In this document: positions 18,731-28,130 of the stretch, piece after piece
How positions within the stretch are numbered: the first letter of the stretch is position 1
Layout of the letters: the number at the start of each line of letters is the position of its first letter
Assembly: GCA_002328585.1 (NCBI GenBank)
Contig: DCUV01000070.1
Coordinates: 1-64,000 of the forward strand
Length of the DNA stretch: 64,000 bases
Direction of reading: 5' to 3'
DNA from: Spirochaetia bacterium UBA2205
GTDB lineage: Bacteria > Spirochaetota > UBA4802 > UB4802
Translations under genes and position numbers: made by a program
Notes under the pieces: model-generated
The model's input: only the letters and a program-made list of their open reading frames with translations
What the model was told of the DNA's origin: nothing
Databases searched by the model: none

Positions 18731-18960
18731 AGTCATCCTGAACGTTGATTCAGTATCTAACGTTGTATTTTGGATTCCGGGTCAGGCCCAGAATGACGGT
18801 GTTGAAAAAGAGATTCCAGGTTAAGCCGGGGATGACAGTGAGGTGGTATGTCATTGCGAAAGGAGTGGAGAATCTCCTATATAATCGAATAGATTCACTG
18901 GGACTGTGTCACTCAAAATGACAAAAAGTGCAGTGCCTCTCAGAATGATAATGGTGAATA
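18731..18960. repeat. Dispersed intergenic repeats (GTCAT-family cluster)
   Basis: One complete element runs from GTCATCCTGAACGTTGATTC at 18732 to CCCAGAATGACG near 18800. It is followed by partial units ending GGGGATGACAG, ATGTCATTGCGAAAGG and CTCAAAATGACA. The first element aligns over about 67 bp with copies at 24178 and 35896. The region up to the next gene at 19119 contains no supported gene. Confidence 0.65.
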
Positions 18961-19118
18961 ACACTATTCTCAGAGGAGTTACCCATGGCCGGTGTGCGGC
19001 TACCCATAGGGAATGAACATTATACATCCCTCACCATCAGGAAATAATATTCCTCCTCGTCTTGCGAAGGAGAATGACTGCGGTGAGGTTAATAATTATA
19101 GTTTTGGAGGAAAAGTTA

Positions 19119-20327
19119 ATGAAGCGAAAAATTATAATCACTTTATCGTTAGTTATTTCGTTGCTGGTAATTGTTTATGCTCAAAATCCCAATAGGCTAA
19201 AGGAATCTGGTTTTAACAATGCTTTTACACTACCACCTGAAACACCGTATGAACAGTACGTTGAGTTGATGTCTAAAGTTATAGCTGCTGCCCGCCTTGA
19301 AACTGACAATAAAGAAGCAATTGTGGCTATGAATAGTCCGTTTATATATAAACCGGCAGAAAAGCCAGTAAATAATATCTATTCAAAGGGAATATTGTTA
19401 ATTCATGGTTTGTCGGATTCCCCCTATTTTTTACAGGCTATAGGTAAGTATTTTGCAAGCAAAGGTTTTTTAGTCTATGGGCTACTTTTACCAGGACATG
19501 GGACTGTTCCCGGTGATTTATTAAAGGTAACCTATGATGAGTGGATAAAAGCTACCCATTATGGCATGCTTCAGTTAAAGAAAAAGGCAAAAGAGGTTTA
19601 TATGGGTGGATTTTCTACAGGGGCAACGTTGTCGGTTAATTATGTATTGTCTAACACAAATCATGATGTTAAAGGCTTATTTCTATTTGCACCAGCTTTT
19701 GCCATTTATTCCAACCTGGCATGGTTGGCGCCTATTGTAGGTACATTTAAAGATTGGGAAAGCATTGAGGATGATGTTGACTATACCAAATATCAATCAT
19801 TTACGTTTAACGGAGCAACACAAACATACAGGCTCACAAAAAAGATTGATAGCTATTTTGAGGAAGGTAAAACAATCTCGGTGCCGGTGTTTGTTGTTCA
19901 GAGTATTGATGATCAAACGGTAAAAACAGAGCGTACTTTATATGTTATGAAAAATTATGTTACTGGCAAAAAAATGTTTGTTTTATATACTACACAGCCT
20001 GAGAAAGATTATGATGGTGAAGGCAATTTTGTTGTAACGGTTAACAGCTTTATACCAAAAGAGAAAATTTTAAATTTTCCGCATATATGTGTAACCATGC
20101 CGCCTGATGACCCGCATTATGGCAGAAATGGTGATTATAGAAATTGCTTGTATTACAAACAGGGTAGTCCGGAAAGGAATAAATGTTTAACCGATTCCAA
20201 TATCTGGAAAGGAGAAACCACAGCCGAGAATATTGAAAAGTATAAGGTTGTTGCACGGTTAACGTATAATCCTTATTTTGATGGAATGTGCCAGAAGATG
20301 ACGGAGTTTTTGCAGTCTATCAAATAA
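19119..20327 (+). CDS. Exported alpha/beta hydrolase (lipase/esterase-like)
   Basis: The ATG at 19119 lies 8 nt after GGAGG and gives a signal peptide (MKRKIIITLSLVISLLVIVYA-Q). An in-frame start at 19062 would destroy that signal, so the shorter form of 402 aa is chosen. The alpha/beta-hydrolase core shows the oxyanion segment GILLIHGLSDSPYF and the nucleophile elbow GGFSTGA (Ser about 166). An Asp follows in VQSIDDQTV, and a late His (FPHICVTMPPDDPHYG) is a candidate for the triad. The fold resembles bacterial carboxylesterases and monoacylglycerol lipases with a lid insertion. It probably acts in the periplasm or outside on lipid esters, but the substrate is not evident. The gene stands alone. 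Confidence 0.8.
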   Translation: MKRKIIITLSLVISLLVIVYAQNPNRLKESGFNNAFTLPPETPYEQYVELMSKVIAAARLETDNKEAIVAMNSPFIYKPAEKPVNNIYSKGILLIHGLSDSPYFLQAIGKYFASKGFLVYGLLLPGHGTVPGDLLKVTYDEWIKATHYGMLQLKKKAKEVYMGGFSTGATLSVNYVLSNTNHDVKGLFLFAPAFAIYSNLAWLAPIVGTFKDWESIEDDVDYTKYQSFTFNGATQTYRLTKKIDSYFEEGKTISVPVFVVQSIDDQTVKTERTLYVMKNYVTGKKMFVLYTTQPEKDYDGEGNFVVTVNSFIPKEKILNFPHICVTMPPDDPHYGRNGDYRNCLYYKQGSPERNKCLTDSNIWKGETTAENIEKYKVVARLTYNPYFDGMCQKMTEFLQSIK

Positions 20328-20566
20328 TAACAAAGTAATGTGACAGGCTCTCAATGTGGCAGTTTCCTGGTTCTCAATTGTCAGGCATAGGGCGACTACA
20401 AGATATGGACAGAGAGGTGCCATCCTGGGCCAGATGGGCTGTGCTGAACAACGTTGAAGCGTAGCATCTCATCGTTTTATGAAAGAATAAATTTTTCAGT
20501 TGCTTTGTTTCTGTAAAATGACAATGGTGCATAATTCTATTTTTAAAGATAAGGGGCAACAGTCAA

Positions 20567-21373
20567 ATGAATAACAAAATAGCAATCGTCACAGGTGCTG
20601 CAGGTGGTATTGGAAGTGCAATAACGAAAGAATTGTTAAATAATGAGATATTTTGTGTTTGTGTTGATATTAATAAAAAAGCACTGGCAGGTTTGCAAAA
20701 GCACTATGGTGACAAAGTAGTTACTCTTTACTGCGATATTACCAATCCAGAATCGGTAAAAGGCATGGTGCAGAGTGTAGTAAAAAAATGTGGTGGTTTT
20801 GATATCCTTATCAATAATGCCGGTATCATCGAGCCAAATCTATTTGAACATGTTTCATATAATGAGATAGTTCGTCAGGTTCAGGTAAATCTTATGGGAC
20901 CTATTAACTGTACCTACGAGGCATTGCCTCATTTAAAAAAAAGCAAACATGCTTCCATAGTAACTATCGCCTCATTAGCCGGAATAGTACCGGAAACCTA
21001 CAGTTCAATTTATACTGCAACAAAGTTTGCTTTGCGCGGTTTGTTCCTTACACTGCATATTGAATTAAAAAAATATGCTATCCATGTTGCAACAATCTTT
21101 CCTGATTCAGTTCAAACTCCAATGCTTCAGTATGAGGCTGCCCATGGAGGTTCGCCACTTACCTTTTTAAGCAAGCCACAACGTCCTGAAGATGTTGCAA
21201 AGGCAGTTGTAAAAGCTATTGTAACAAAAAAGCCTGAAATAGTGGTGCCTGCTTCGCAAGGGTTTATAACGCGACTTATTATGGTGTTCCCATCATTAGT
21301 TGTTAAGGTGTGGCCAGTGCTTGAAAAAATGGGGAGCAAAAATAAGGATAAAATAAAGAGATTATTATCATAA
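20567..21373 (+). CDS. Short-chain dehydrogenase/reductase
   Basis: This is a classical SDR of 268 aa. It has the nucleotide-binding TGAAGGIG (residues 9-16), an NNAG motif (INNAGI), a catalytic Ser in the SLAG segment, and YTATK with Tyr149 and Lys153. Asp in CVDINKK at the end of beta-2 suggests NAD(H) rather than NADP(H). The C-terminal 30 residues are hydrophobic and basic (FPSLVVKVWPVLEKMG), as in SDRs acting on lipids or sterol-like substrates. No other pathway gene is adjacent, so the substrate cannot be assigned. The 240 bp upstream hold no clear feature. Confidence 0.85.
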   Translation: MNNKIAIVTGAAGGIGSAITKELLNNEIFCVCVDINKKALAGLQKHYGDKVVTLYCDITNPESVKGMVQSVVKKCGGFDILINNAGIIEPNLFEHVSYNEIVRQVQVNLMGPINCTYEALPHLKKSKHASIVTIASLAGIVPETYSSIYTATKFALRGLFLTLHIELKKYAIHVATIFPDSVQTPMLQYEAAHGGSPLTFLSKPQRPEDVAKAVVKAIVTKKPEIVVPASQGFITRLIMVFPSLVVKVWPVLEKMGSKNKDKIKRLLS

Positions 21374-21637
21374 GTGAAGTTATAGTCATTATATTTTTGA
21401 AGTTCGCTTATGGGCACAAGCATTGGAAAAATCATATTTTATTAGTGTTCCAATTATGAAAAACATTTTTAGAGGCGCCCATAAAAATAGTCCAATTATA
21501 CTTAATTTCTAAAAATATATGCTATAATTGCTCTATATCGTTTTAAGGGTATGGAGAGTGCTCATTGACTAATCCGGTTAATGGCAATAAATCTTTTTTT
21601 ATTTCAAAGCAATTATAACATCATCAACGAGGCAATT

Positions 21638-24103
21638 ATGGATTATTTAAAACTTTACCGACGATTTTATCTGGATATGTTGATACATGGCAATGCGCTA
21701 TCTGCAATTATTGGTGCACCGCTTACGGTATTGTTCTTTATTTTACAAACAGAGATAACATTTTCAAGCCTCCATGTGGTAATAGTACCGGGTATTATTG
21801 TTTTTGTTGTTGTTTCATTAATGACTTTTCTATGGTATAGAGGCTTGTTTGCTCCTTTCAGATGGTTTTTTACTGCAAAAGCTAAAGGAACTCAATTTTC
21901 AGAAAAGCATGCTCTTATGCTTAAGGAGCGTATGAGCAGTGTAGCAGTGTTGTTTTCCCTTGGATTGATAGCTCAATGGACAATTGGGCTTGCTGTATTT
22001 AGTATCACCAGCGCATTATTATATGGGCTTACCTTTGATCAATTGTTATACCTGTGGTTTGGTGGTATACTATCGGTTGGGATTTCCATTCCTTTTGGAT
22101 CGTATTTTATTTCAAAAACAATAAAACGATTAACCGATGATGGATTGTTTGATGAAGTCAAAAATGTAATAAGTGTAAAACCTGTCACTATATTTGGTTC
22201 GCTTATTCCTATATTGACAGGTTCTACAGGTATGGTCAATGTTTTACTGGTTATCATGCTGGTAACATTTGGCATAGTACTATCACATGGCTATATGAAA
22301 ACCATGTATGCACAAAATATTAATAGTATATCCAATCAAGCAGGGCATAAGCTGGACGAGATGATTGATGGAGTTGTCAATGATTGTAAAATGGTATCGT
22401 TTTTACCCGATAGAAACATGATAAACCGCATTGTATCCTTGAAAAAATATTATGCTGATTTTGCCATTATTGAAAATGGTAATGTTACAACATCCGGAAC
22501 GGGACGATATGATGCAATTATTGAAAAGGGAATACTTTCAAAGAAATCATTGAGTCAGGATGGTGAATTTATTACAAAGCCAATTATATATGAAAAAGAA
22601 AAAAAGGCATATGTTGTTGTTGGTGACACAATAAATGGAAGGGTATATGCTGCTTTGATTGCGGTTGATGCTATTAAAGAACAAATCTTTAAGGATGTTA
22701 TCATTGGCAGGACTGGTTATATATTTGTTACTTATGAGGATGGAAGTGGTTTGGTGCATCCAAAAATTGATATAACCAGCAATGCCTTAACACAGTATGA
22801 ATGGGGCAAAAGACTCATAAACAATCATAATACTTTAATAGCATATAAATTTAATAATGACGACAACTACGGATATTGCACAAAAAGTGGAAAGGGCTTT
22901 TTATTAATAGCAAATATCCCCAAATCTGAGCTCAACGAATATTCAAAGTTGCTGGCACTTTTGTCATTAGGAGTTGGTTTGTTCTGGTGTGTTGTGGCGA
23001 CAGTTATATTATATAGAACCACCCGAGGTCACTTAGAGCCATTGAAGAATGCTCGTGAGGTCATTAGCAAGGTTGCTCAGGGTGATCTCACACAAAATTT
23101 GGATATTATAAAGGGTGATGAGGTTGGAATATTATCATCTGCTGTCAATATATTGATTAAAGAATTGCGCGAGGCGATAGCTCATATTATCAGGATATCT
23201 GATGAATTGGCTTCATCATCAACACAGATGTCACAGTCAATTACATCCTTTGCCGATAATGTGCAGAATGAAGCATCAACGGTAGAAGAGATTTCTGCTA
23301 CAGTAGAAGAGATATCTGCGGGGATGGAAAACGTTGCCCGCAGAGCTGATGGACAGAATCAGAGTTTATCATTGCTCATAAATTTATTGAATAATCTGTC
23401 AACAACGATACAGACAGTAGCGGATACTATGAATGCATCGGTAAAAGAAGTAGAGCTTATTGCCGATAGATCCCGCGAAGGGAGCCAATCGTTAAATCAG
23501 ATGAACAGCACGATGCAGGTGTTATCAAAAAGCTCTGCAGATATGAAAAACATTGTGAAGATTATCAATGATATTTCGGAACAGATTAACCTGCTATCGT
23601 TAAATGCAGCTATTGAAGCGGCACGAGCCGGTGATTTTGGGCGTGGTTTTGCTGTAGTTGCGGATGAAATATCAAAGTTAGCAGAGCAGACAGCTCAGAG
23701 CATTAAGGAGATAGATAATTTAATTAAGCAAAACAGCACTGAAATGACAAAAGGAACGCAAAATATTACACAGGCTATTCAGAATATTGGATTCATCATC
23801 AATGGAGTCAAGGATATATCAACACATATAGAACATGTTGCATCTGAAATGAAAGAGCAATTGGCTATCAATACCAATGTACAAAATATGATAGCCGATG
23901 TCCAATCCGGTTCTGAAGAGATAAAAAATGCAACTGAAGAGCAACGTGTTGCTATACTTGAAATTTCCCGCTCTATTACTAATATAAATGATCTATCGCA
24001 GAGCAATGCAGGTGCTGCCGAAGAGATGTCAGCAAATGCTACCAATGTTGAAAGCATGGCAGTACAATTAAAGGAAGTAATGGCATTTTTTAAAATCTCG
24101 TAA
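21638..24103 (+). CDS. Methyl-accepting chemotaxis protein with multi-pass N-terminus
   Basis: The ATG at 21638 follows CGAGG and is preferred over an in-frame ATG at 21581; the product is 821 aa. Four or five membrane helices occupy residues about 20-225. A sensor region of about 220 residues follows, then another helix (LLALLSLGVGLFWCVVATVI), a HAMP domain and a long signalling coiled coil. The coil has the conserved hairpin tip (NLLSLNAAIEAARAGDFGRG). This receptor would control CheA and flagellar motility, consistent with the FlaA gene later in the window. The multi-pass N-terminus differs from the usual two-helix receptor. It is an orphan receptor with no che genes nearby, and the ligand is unknown. 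Confidence 0.9.
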   Translation: MDYLKLYRRFYLDMLIHGNALSAIIGAPLTVLFFILQTEITFSSLHVVIVPGIIVFVVVSLMTFLWYRGLFAPFRWFFTAKAKGTQFSEKHALMLKERMSSVAVLFSLGLIAQWTIGLAVFSITSALLYGLTFDQLLYLWFGGILSVGISIPFGSYFISKTIKRLTDDGLFDEVKNVISVKPVTIFGSLIPILTGSTGMVNVLLVIMLVTFGIVLSHGYMKTMYAQNINSISNQAGHKLDEMIDGVVNDCKMVSFLPDRNMINRIVSLKKYYADFAIIENGNVTTSGTGRYDAIIEKGILSKKSLSQDGEFITKPIIYEKEKKAYVVVGDTINGRVYAALIAVDAIKEQIFKDVIIGRTGYIFVTYEDGSGLVHPKIDITSNALTQYEWGKRLINNHNTLIAYKFNNDDNYGYCTKSGKGFLLIANIPKSELNEYSKLLALLSLGVGLFWCVVATVILYRTTRGHLEPLKNAREVISKVAQGDLTQNLDIIKGDEVGILSSAVNILIKELREAIAHIIRISDELASSSTQMSQSITSFADNVQNEASTVEEISATVEEISAGMENVARRADGQNQSLSLLINLLNNLSTTIQTVADTMNASVKEVELIADRSREGSQSLNQMNSTMQVLSKSSADMKNIVKIINDISEQINLLSLNAAIEAARAGDFGRGFAVVADEISKLAEQTAQSIKEIDNLIKQNSTEMTKGTQNITQAIQNIGFIINGVKDISTHIEHVASEMKEQLAINTNVQNMIADVQSGSEEIKNATEEQRVAILEISRSITNINDLSQSNAGAAEEMSANATNVESMAVQLKEVMAFFKIS

Positions 24104-24175
24104 TTATTGTGATTTCAGGGAAGTTGGGAATAGCTGTATTGATATTGTACAAAAGTGATCAATATAGCCTCTAAC

Positions 24176-24335
24176 AGTTATCCTGAACTCCGATTCAGGA
24201 TATATCGTTATACATTTGGATTCCAGAACAGGTTTAGAATGACGTCAGATGTCCATATTCCCCTCGTCTTACTAAGGAGAGGGGTTAGGGGTGAGGTTGA
24301 ACGAGGTTCCGGAACAGGTCCGGAATGACGAAGAG
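24176..24335. repeat. Dispersed intergenic repeats (GTCAT-family)
   Basis: The element begins TTATCCTGAACTCCGATTCA and ends TTTAGAATGACG at about 24244, aligning with copies at 18732 and 35896. A second partial end (TCCGGAATGACGAAG) is at 24318-24332. Between them is an unrelated GC-richer patch with CCCCTCGTCTTACTAAGGAG, which resembles text near 19050 (CCTCGTCTTGCGAAGGAG). Confidence 0.65.
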
Positions 24336-24367
24336 AAATAATTCAATTTTTAATGGAGTAAAACACA

Positions 24368-25417
24368 ATGAGCTTATCATTAGGGATTACAGGGTATCAA
24401 CAAAGTGGTAAAAAGAGTTTACTTCAACTGTTAACAGGAAATTCGTTTGACATGAAGAAAGGAATAGGCGTTGCAACCATTCATGACCAGCGATTTAGTA
24501 CACTTGTTGATATATATAAACCCCGTAAGGTTGCTCCTGCAACTATTAATATTTCTCTGATTGGTGATATTGATGATGACATTATAAAAGAAGGGAGTAT
24601 ATTCAATAATATAGCATCAATGGATGCATTGTGTGTGGTCATACGTGCTTTTACCAGTGATAGTGTATATCACATCAAGGGTAGTGTAGATCCATTCAGA
24701 GACTATGATAAGCTTATCAGCGAGTTTGTGCTGCATGATATGATGTTTGCTGAAATGCGCATAAACCGGTTGCAACAGGATAAAAAGAAAACAGCACAGC
24801 AAAAAGAACATGAGATAGCATTGCTTAACAAATTTTTGCAGCATCTGGAAAGTGGTTCACTACTGAATGGCTTGCAATTATCAAATGATGAAATTGCTAT
24901 TATAAAAAGCTATCCCTTCATTACCTTAAAACAATTAATTATAGTTTTTAATACTAACGATAATGATGCAGATATAATAAACAAATTCAAAGCAATGTTT
25001 TCTGAACATACTGTGCATGCCATTGCCATACCTGTAAAGCTGGAAAATGAGATAAATGAATTAGCCGGTGAAAAGGAACGCATGGAGTTCTATGCATCGT
25101 TAAACATAGATATCCCTGCCATAAACCTGTTATGCAATGCAATGATACAGGCTTTAGGCTTGCAGTCATTTTTTACTGTGGGGCAGGATGAGGTAAAACA
25201 GTGGCTTATACCTGAAGGGATAACTGCACCGGTTGCTGCAGGATATATTCATAGCGATATACAACGGGGATTTATACGGGCTGAGCTTATGCACTATGAT
25301 GATTTTATTGTTGCAGGTTCTGAAGAGTTATTAAAAAAACAGGGAAAATTTCATTTAGCTGGTAAAGACTATATTATGAATGATGGTGATATTGTATCAT
25401 TTCGCTTTAATGTATAG
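24368..25417 (+). CDS. Degenerate YchF/Obg-like GTPase paralog with TGS domain
   Basis: The 349-aa protein follows the YchF plan: a G domain with an internal helical coiled-coil insertion (about residues 130-170), then a C-terminal TGS-like domain (GKFHLAGKDYIMNDGDIVSF). Several nucleotide-binding motifs are altered. The P-loop is GYQQSGKKS with Lys in place of Ser/Thr after GK. The DxxG motif is replaced by IGDIDDD, and the base-recognition loop reads FNTNDND. The partner regions AGYIHSDIQRGFIRAE and YDDF are well conserved, as in YchF (DUF933). It probably still docks on ribosomes or a similar partner without normal nucleotide turnover. The MutY-like gene follows after 14 bp, suggesting co-transcription. 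Confidence 0.75.
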   Translation: MSLSLGITGYQQSGKKSLLQLLTGNSFDMKKGIGVATIHDQRFSTLVDIYKPRKVAPATINISLIGDIDDDIIKEGSIFNNIASMDALCVVIRAFTSDSVYHIKGSVDPFRDYDKLISEFVLHDMMFAEMRINRLQQDKKKTAQQKEHEIALLNKFLQHLESGSLLNGLQLSNDEIAIIKSYPFITLKQLIIVFNTNDNDADIINKFKAMFSEHTVHAIAIPVKLENEINELAGEKERMEFYASLNIDIPAINLLCNAMIQALGLQSFFTVGQDEVKQWLIPEGITAPVAAGYIHSDIQRGFIRAELMHYDDFIVAGSEELLKKQGKFHLAGKDYIMNDGDIVSFRFNV

Positions 25418-25431
25418 GCGGCGTCTGAATC

Positions 25432-26307
25432 ATGAATGATATATTGAAGGATCTTACTCATATACGGGAACTATATAGTGAAACAGGCACGGTGGATACC
25501 ATTATCACTAATGAATTTGTATCATGCATTTATAATTTTTTTGATAGTAACTATCGAAACCTTCCATGGCGCAATACCAGCAATGCATATTATGTGTTGG
25601 TATCAGAGATAATGTTACAGCAAACTCAGGTTTCTCGTGTCATAGATAAATATAAAGAGTTTATCAAAATATTTCCAACAGTTCATGCGCTTGCAGATGC
25701 AGACTTATATGATGTGCTTTCGGCATGGCAGGGATTGGGTTATAACCGCCGTGCAAAATATCTATGGGAGTGCGCACAAGCCATTGTATTGCAGTATAAT
25801 GGACTTATACCACATGATATAATGGAATTACAAAAACTACCTGGTTTGGGGAAAGCAACAGCAGCTTCAGTTGCTATATTTGCGTATAACATACCAGCGT
25901 TATATATAGAAACTAATGTACGGACTGTGTATATATATTCTTTTTTATATGATACAGCAAAGGTCAGCGATTCAGCAATTGCATCATTACTTCAACATAC
26001 AATGGATAGGCTAAATCCGCGTAAGTTTTATAATGCATTGATGGATTGTGGAACTTTTATAAAGCAACATTATAATGCCTCACGCCATAGCAAACAGTAT
26101 ACAATACAATCACCTTTCAATAGTTCATTGCGTAAGGTTCGCGGTCAGATTATTCGCTACCTTGTTGATAAGAAAAAAGCGCATAAAGAAGAACTTATTA
26201 TGTATTTAGATTGTGACCGGGATAAAATAGAAAAAGCGTTGTATTCGTTATGTAAGGAAAAGTTAGTTTGTGAAGATAACAACATATATACCATTTCTCG
26301 CGCATAG
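25432..26307 (+). CDS. MutY-like HhH-GPD DNA glycosylase without Fe-S cluster
   Basis: The 291-aa protein matches A/G-specific adenine glycosylases in the N-terminal 200 residues: LPWRNT, VSEIMLQQTQVSRV with the catalytic Glu, WQGLGYNRRA, and the helix-hairpin-helix LPGLGKATAASV. The catalytic Asp position reads IETNVRTV, so Asp is replaced by Glu. The four cysteines that hold the [4Fe-4S] cluster of MutY are absent (only one Cys, in DCGTF). The C-terminus is a winged-helix-like segment instead of the MutT-like 8-oxoG reader. It is therefore a divergent base-excision enzyme whose lesion specificity cannot be assigned. It lies 14 bp after the YchF-like gene. Confidence 0.8.
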   Translation: MNDILKDLTHIRELYSETGTVDTIITNEFVSCIYNFFDSNYRNLPWRNTSNAYYVLVSEIMLQQTQVSRVIDKYKEFIKIFPTVHALADADLYDVLSAWQGLGYNRRAKYLWECAQAIVLQYNGLIPHDIMELQKLPGLGKATAASVAIFAYNIPALYIETNVRTVYIYSFLYDTAKVSDSAIASLLQHTMDRLNPRKFYNALMDCGTFIKQHYNASRHSKQYTIQSPFNSSLRKVRGQIIRYLVDKKKAHKEELIMYLDCDRDKIEKALYSLCKEKLVCEDNNIYTISRA

Positions 26308-26401
26308 TAAACAAAAATTATTGACATATCATCGACAATGTTGAATAACTACAAAATTATATTATTTTAATTCCTTAATACTATATAAAGAGAGGTTACC
26401 C

Positions 26402-27205
26402 ATGCTAAAAAGATCTATATTCCTTGTTTTATTTATTTTTATTGTCTGTACTTCTGTTAGCGTTTTTGCCGTTCCGGTTGCTTACCGTTCGTGGACGTAT
26501 TTAGATTTAACAGCATTACTTTCGCCTGAATGGTCATGGACATTGTTATCAAGCCATAGCTACGAATTTGATCGCAATAATGATCCAAAGAGTGATGTAG
26601 AAAAAAAGACTTTTTTTTATGAAGTTTTTACCGGTCCCACTTATACCATGAAGTTTGGTAATTTAACAGTTAAATTGCCATTATGGTATTATTATCAAGG
26701 ATTCCCTATACGTTCTGCAGTTAATCCATCCGACCATGATAAATATTTCTATTCACATAATATAGAATTTATGCCAACACTGGAATATAAAATTGGGAAT
26801 TTCAAATTTTGGAACAGAGTCATTTTTCATAATAAGGTTTATTCATCATTATATGATTCAAGTTCAAAGAACAAAGGATATTCTCTACTGATTCGTGAAT
26901 ATTTCAGAGTTGAATACAATGTTACCGATCAGTTTGCTGTTATGATAGGCGATGAAATTTTCCAGGGGATTATTGAGGATGATGATACAAAGGATATAAC
27001 CCCTTCGCCAGTTTCTCCAGGTTTTGAATATGGTGGTTTTACACAAAACAGATTGTATATTGGATTTAGCTATAAATTTACACCAACCATTATTATTACT
27101 CCTATGTATATGTATCAAACACAGTACTTTGATGCAGGGAATGAGTTAACCGAAAAGGATCATTATCTGTTTACAACATTAACGTTCATTTTTAAAACAT
27201 ACTGA
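26402..27205 (+). CDS. Exported protein, predicted outer-membrane beta-barrel
   Basis: The 267-aa product has a signal peptide (residues 1-22, VFA-V). The mature sequence is rich in aromatic residues in alternating strands (WTYLDLTALL, FWNRVIFH, YLFTTLTFIFKTY) and ends in a hydrophobic-aromatic strand, the signature recognised by the BAM machinery. I do not recognise a specific family; DUF2490-like barrels look similar. The start at 26402 follows AGAGAGG, and a TTGACA occurs at 26321 without a clear -10. The strong hairpin directly downstream ends the transcript. Confidence 0.65.
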   Translation: MLKRSIFLVLFIFIVCTSVSVFAVPVAYRSWTYLDLTALLSPEWSWTLLSSHSYEFDRNNDPKSDVEKKTFFYEVFTGPTYTMKFGNLTVKLPLWYYYQGFPIRSAVNPSDHDKYFYSHNIEFMPTLEYKIGNFKFWNRVIFHNKVYSSLYDSSSKNKGYSLLIREYFRVEYNVTDQFAVMIGDEIFQGIIEDDDTKDITPSPVSPGFEYGGFTQNRLYIGFSYKFTPTIIITPMYMYQTQYFDAGNELTEKDHYLFTTLTFIFKTY

Positions 27206-27206
27206 T

Positions 27207-27250
27207 GCAATACAGCCCACGGGTTAAACCGTGGGCTGTATTGCTTTACG
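27207..27250 (+). terminator. Strong hairpin terminator
   Basis: A perfect 16-bp stem (GCAATACAGCCCACGG at 27207-27222, complement at 27229-27244) with a 6-nt loop, starting 2 bp after the stop codon of the barrel gene. The T tract after it is short (TTTA), so termination efficiency is inferred from stem strength. Confidence 0.75.
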
Positions 27251-27356
27251 GTTGGTTGTATAGCGTCTATATCATTTTTATGCTTGCATTTTAAATCACG
27301 GCAGGAGAGTTTGTTATACAGTAACTATCGCACAAAAAAATACAGGGAAGGACCCC

Positions 27357-28130
27357 ATGTCATTTGATTCATTACGAAAGCTTTTTGAATTTGATGCTCC
27401 ATTGCATACGGTGATTGAACCCGCCAGCCGTTTTGAGCCTGTCAATGGCAGGCTTGTTGATTGCCTGGAGGTTTATAAACCACACGTAATAGTGAAGATT
27501 GGCCTGGGTAACCCTGCATATATTGAAAGCATAATGGAGCATTCAAAGGCGTTAGTTGTTGTGGTTGAACCTTCTGTAATCGTGCTGCAGTCGTTTTATA
27601 ATGCATATGGGAATAAACAGTGGATGGATCGCCTGTATGCCATAGCGGGGAATTTTAGCCAGTTTCCTGTTGATTATTATAAAGCAGATATGCTTATATG
27701 TATTGATTGTCTGGATTTACTGGATACGGGTATGGCAGTTGATGAGTTCAGGCGTTCACTCCAATTTGAAGGGATATTCTTTTTTGCCGGGTTTGTACTT
27801 CCTAACGAAGATGTTGAAGGAATATTTGATGAGATAGCTCATGTTATCAATCCGTTGCATACGGATTATTACCTTGAAGATGATCTAAAAACATTTATGA
27901 CACTCAATGAATTTGGTATTGTGAAGCTGAACACGCAGAAGATTAATATGAATATATTGTTGCTTGCCGATTACCTGCAAACAAGAAGCAGTGAATTGGA
28001 AAAGCTCATTGAAGAACATAAAGAAACACTTACTGCTCTTTATGATTTGCGTGGTGATGGAACGGTAACCCTACCGTACATGGTTGCAGCTTTTATACGG
28101 CAAAAACCTTCTCAGGAAGAAGCTCTATAG
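27357..28130 (+). CDS. Methyltransferase-like protein of unknown function
   Basis: The 257-aa protein has a Rossmann-like core: IVKIGLGNP near residue 48 in the place of the SAM-binding glycine loop, ALVVVVEPS as strand 2 with an acidic end, and ADMLICIDCLDLL as strand 4. This pattern fits a class I SAM-dependent methyltransferase, but the glycine loop is not canonical and catalytic residues cannot be named. The start follows AAGGA. The 3' end overlaps the convergent DUF362 gene by 19 bp. A predicted octamer copy (ACTATCGC) lies in the upstream leader at 27324. Confidence 0.5.
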   Translation: MSFDSLRKLFEFDAPLHTVIEPASRFEPVNGRLVDCLEVYKPHVIVKIGLGNPAYIESIMEHSKALVVVVEPSVIVLQSFYNAYGNKQWMDRLYAIAGNFSQFPVDYYKADMLICIDCLDLLDTGMAVDEFRRSLQFEGIFFFAGFVLPNEDVEGIFDEIAHVINPLHTDYYLEDDLKTFMTLNEFGIVKLNTQKINMNILLLADYLQTRSSELEKLIEEHKETLTALYDLRGDGTVTLPYMVAAFIRQKPSQEEAL

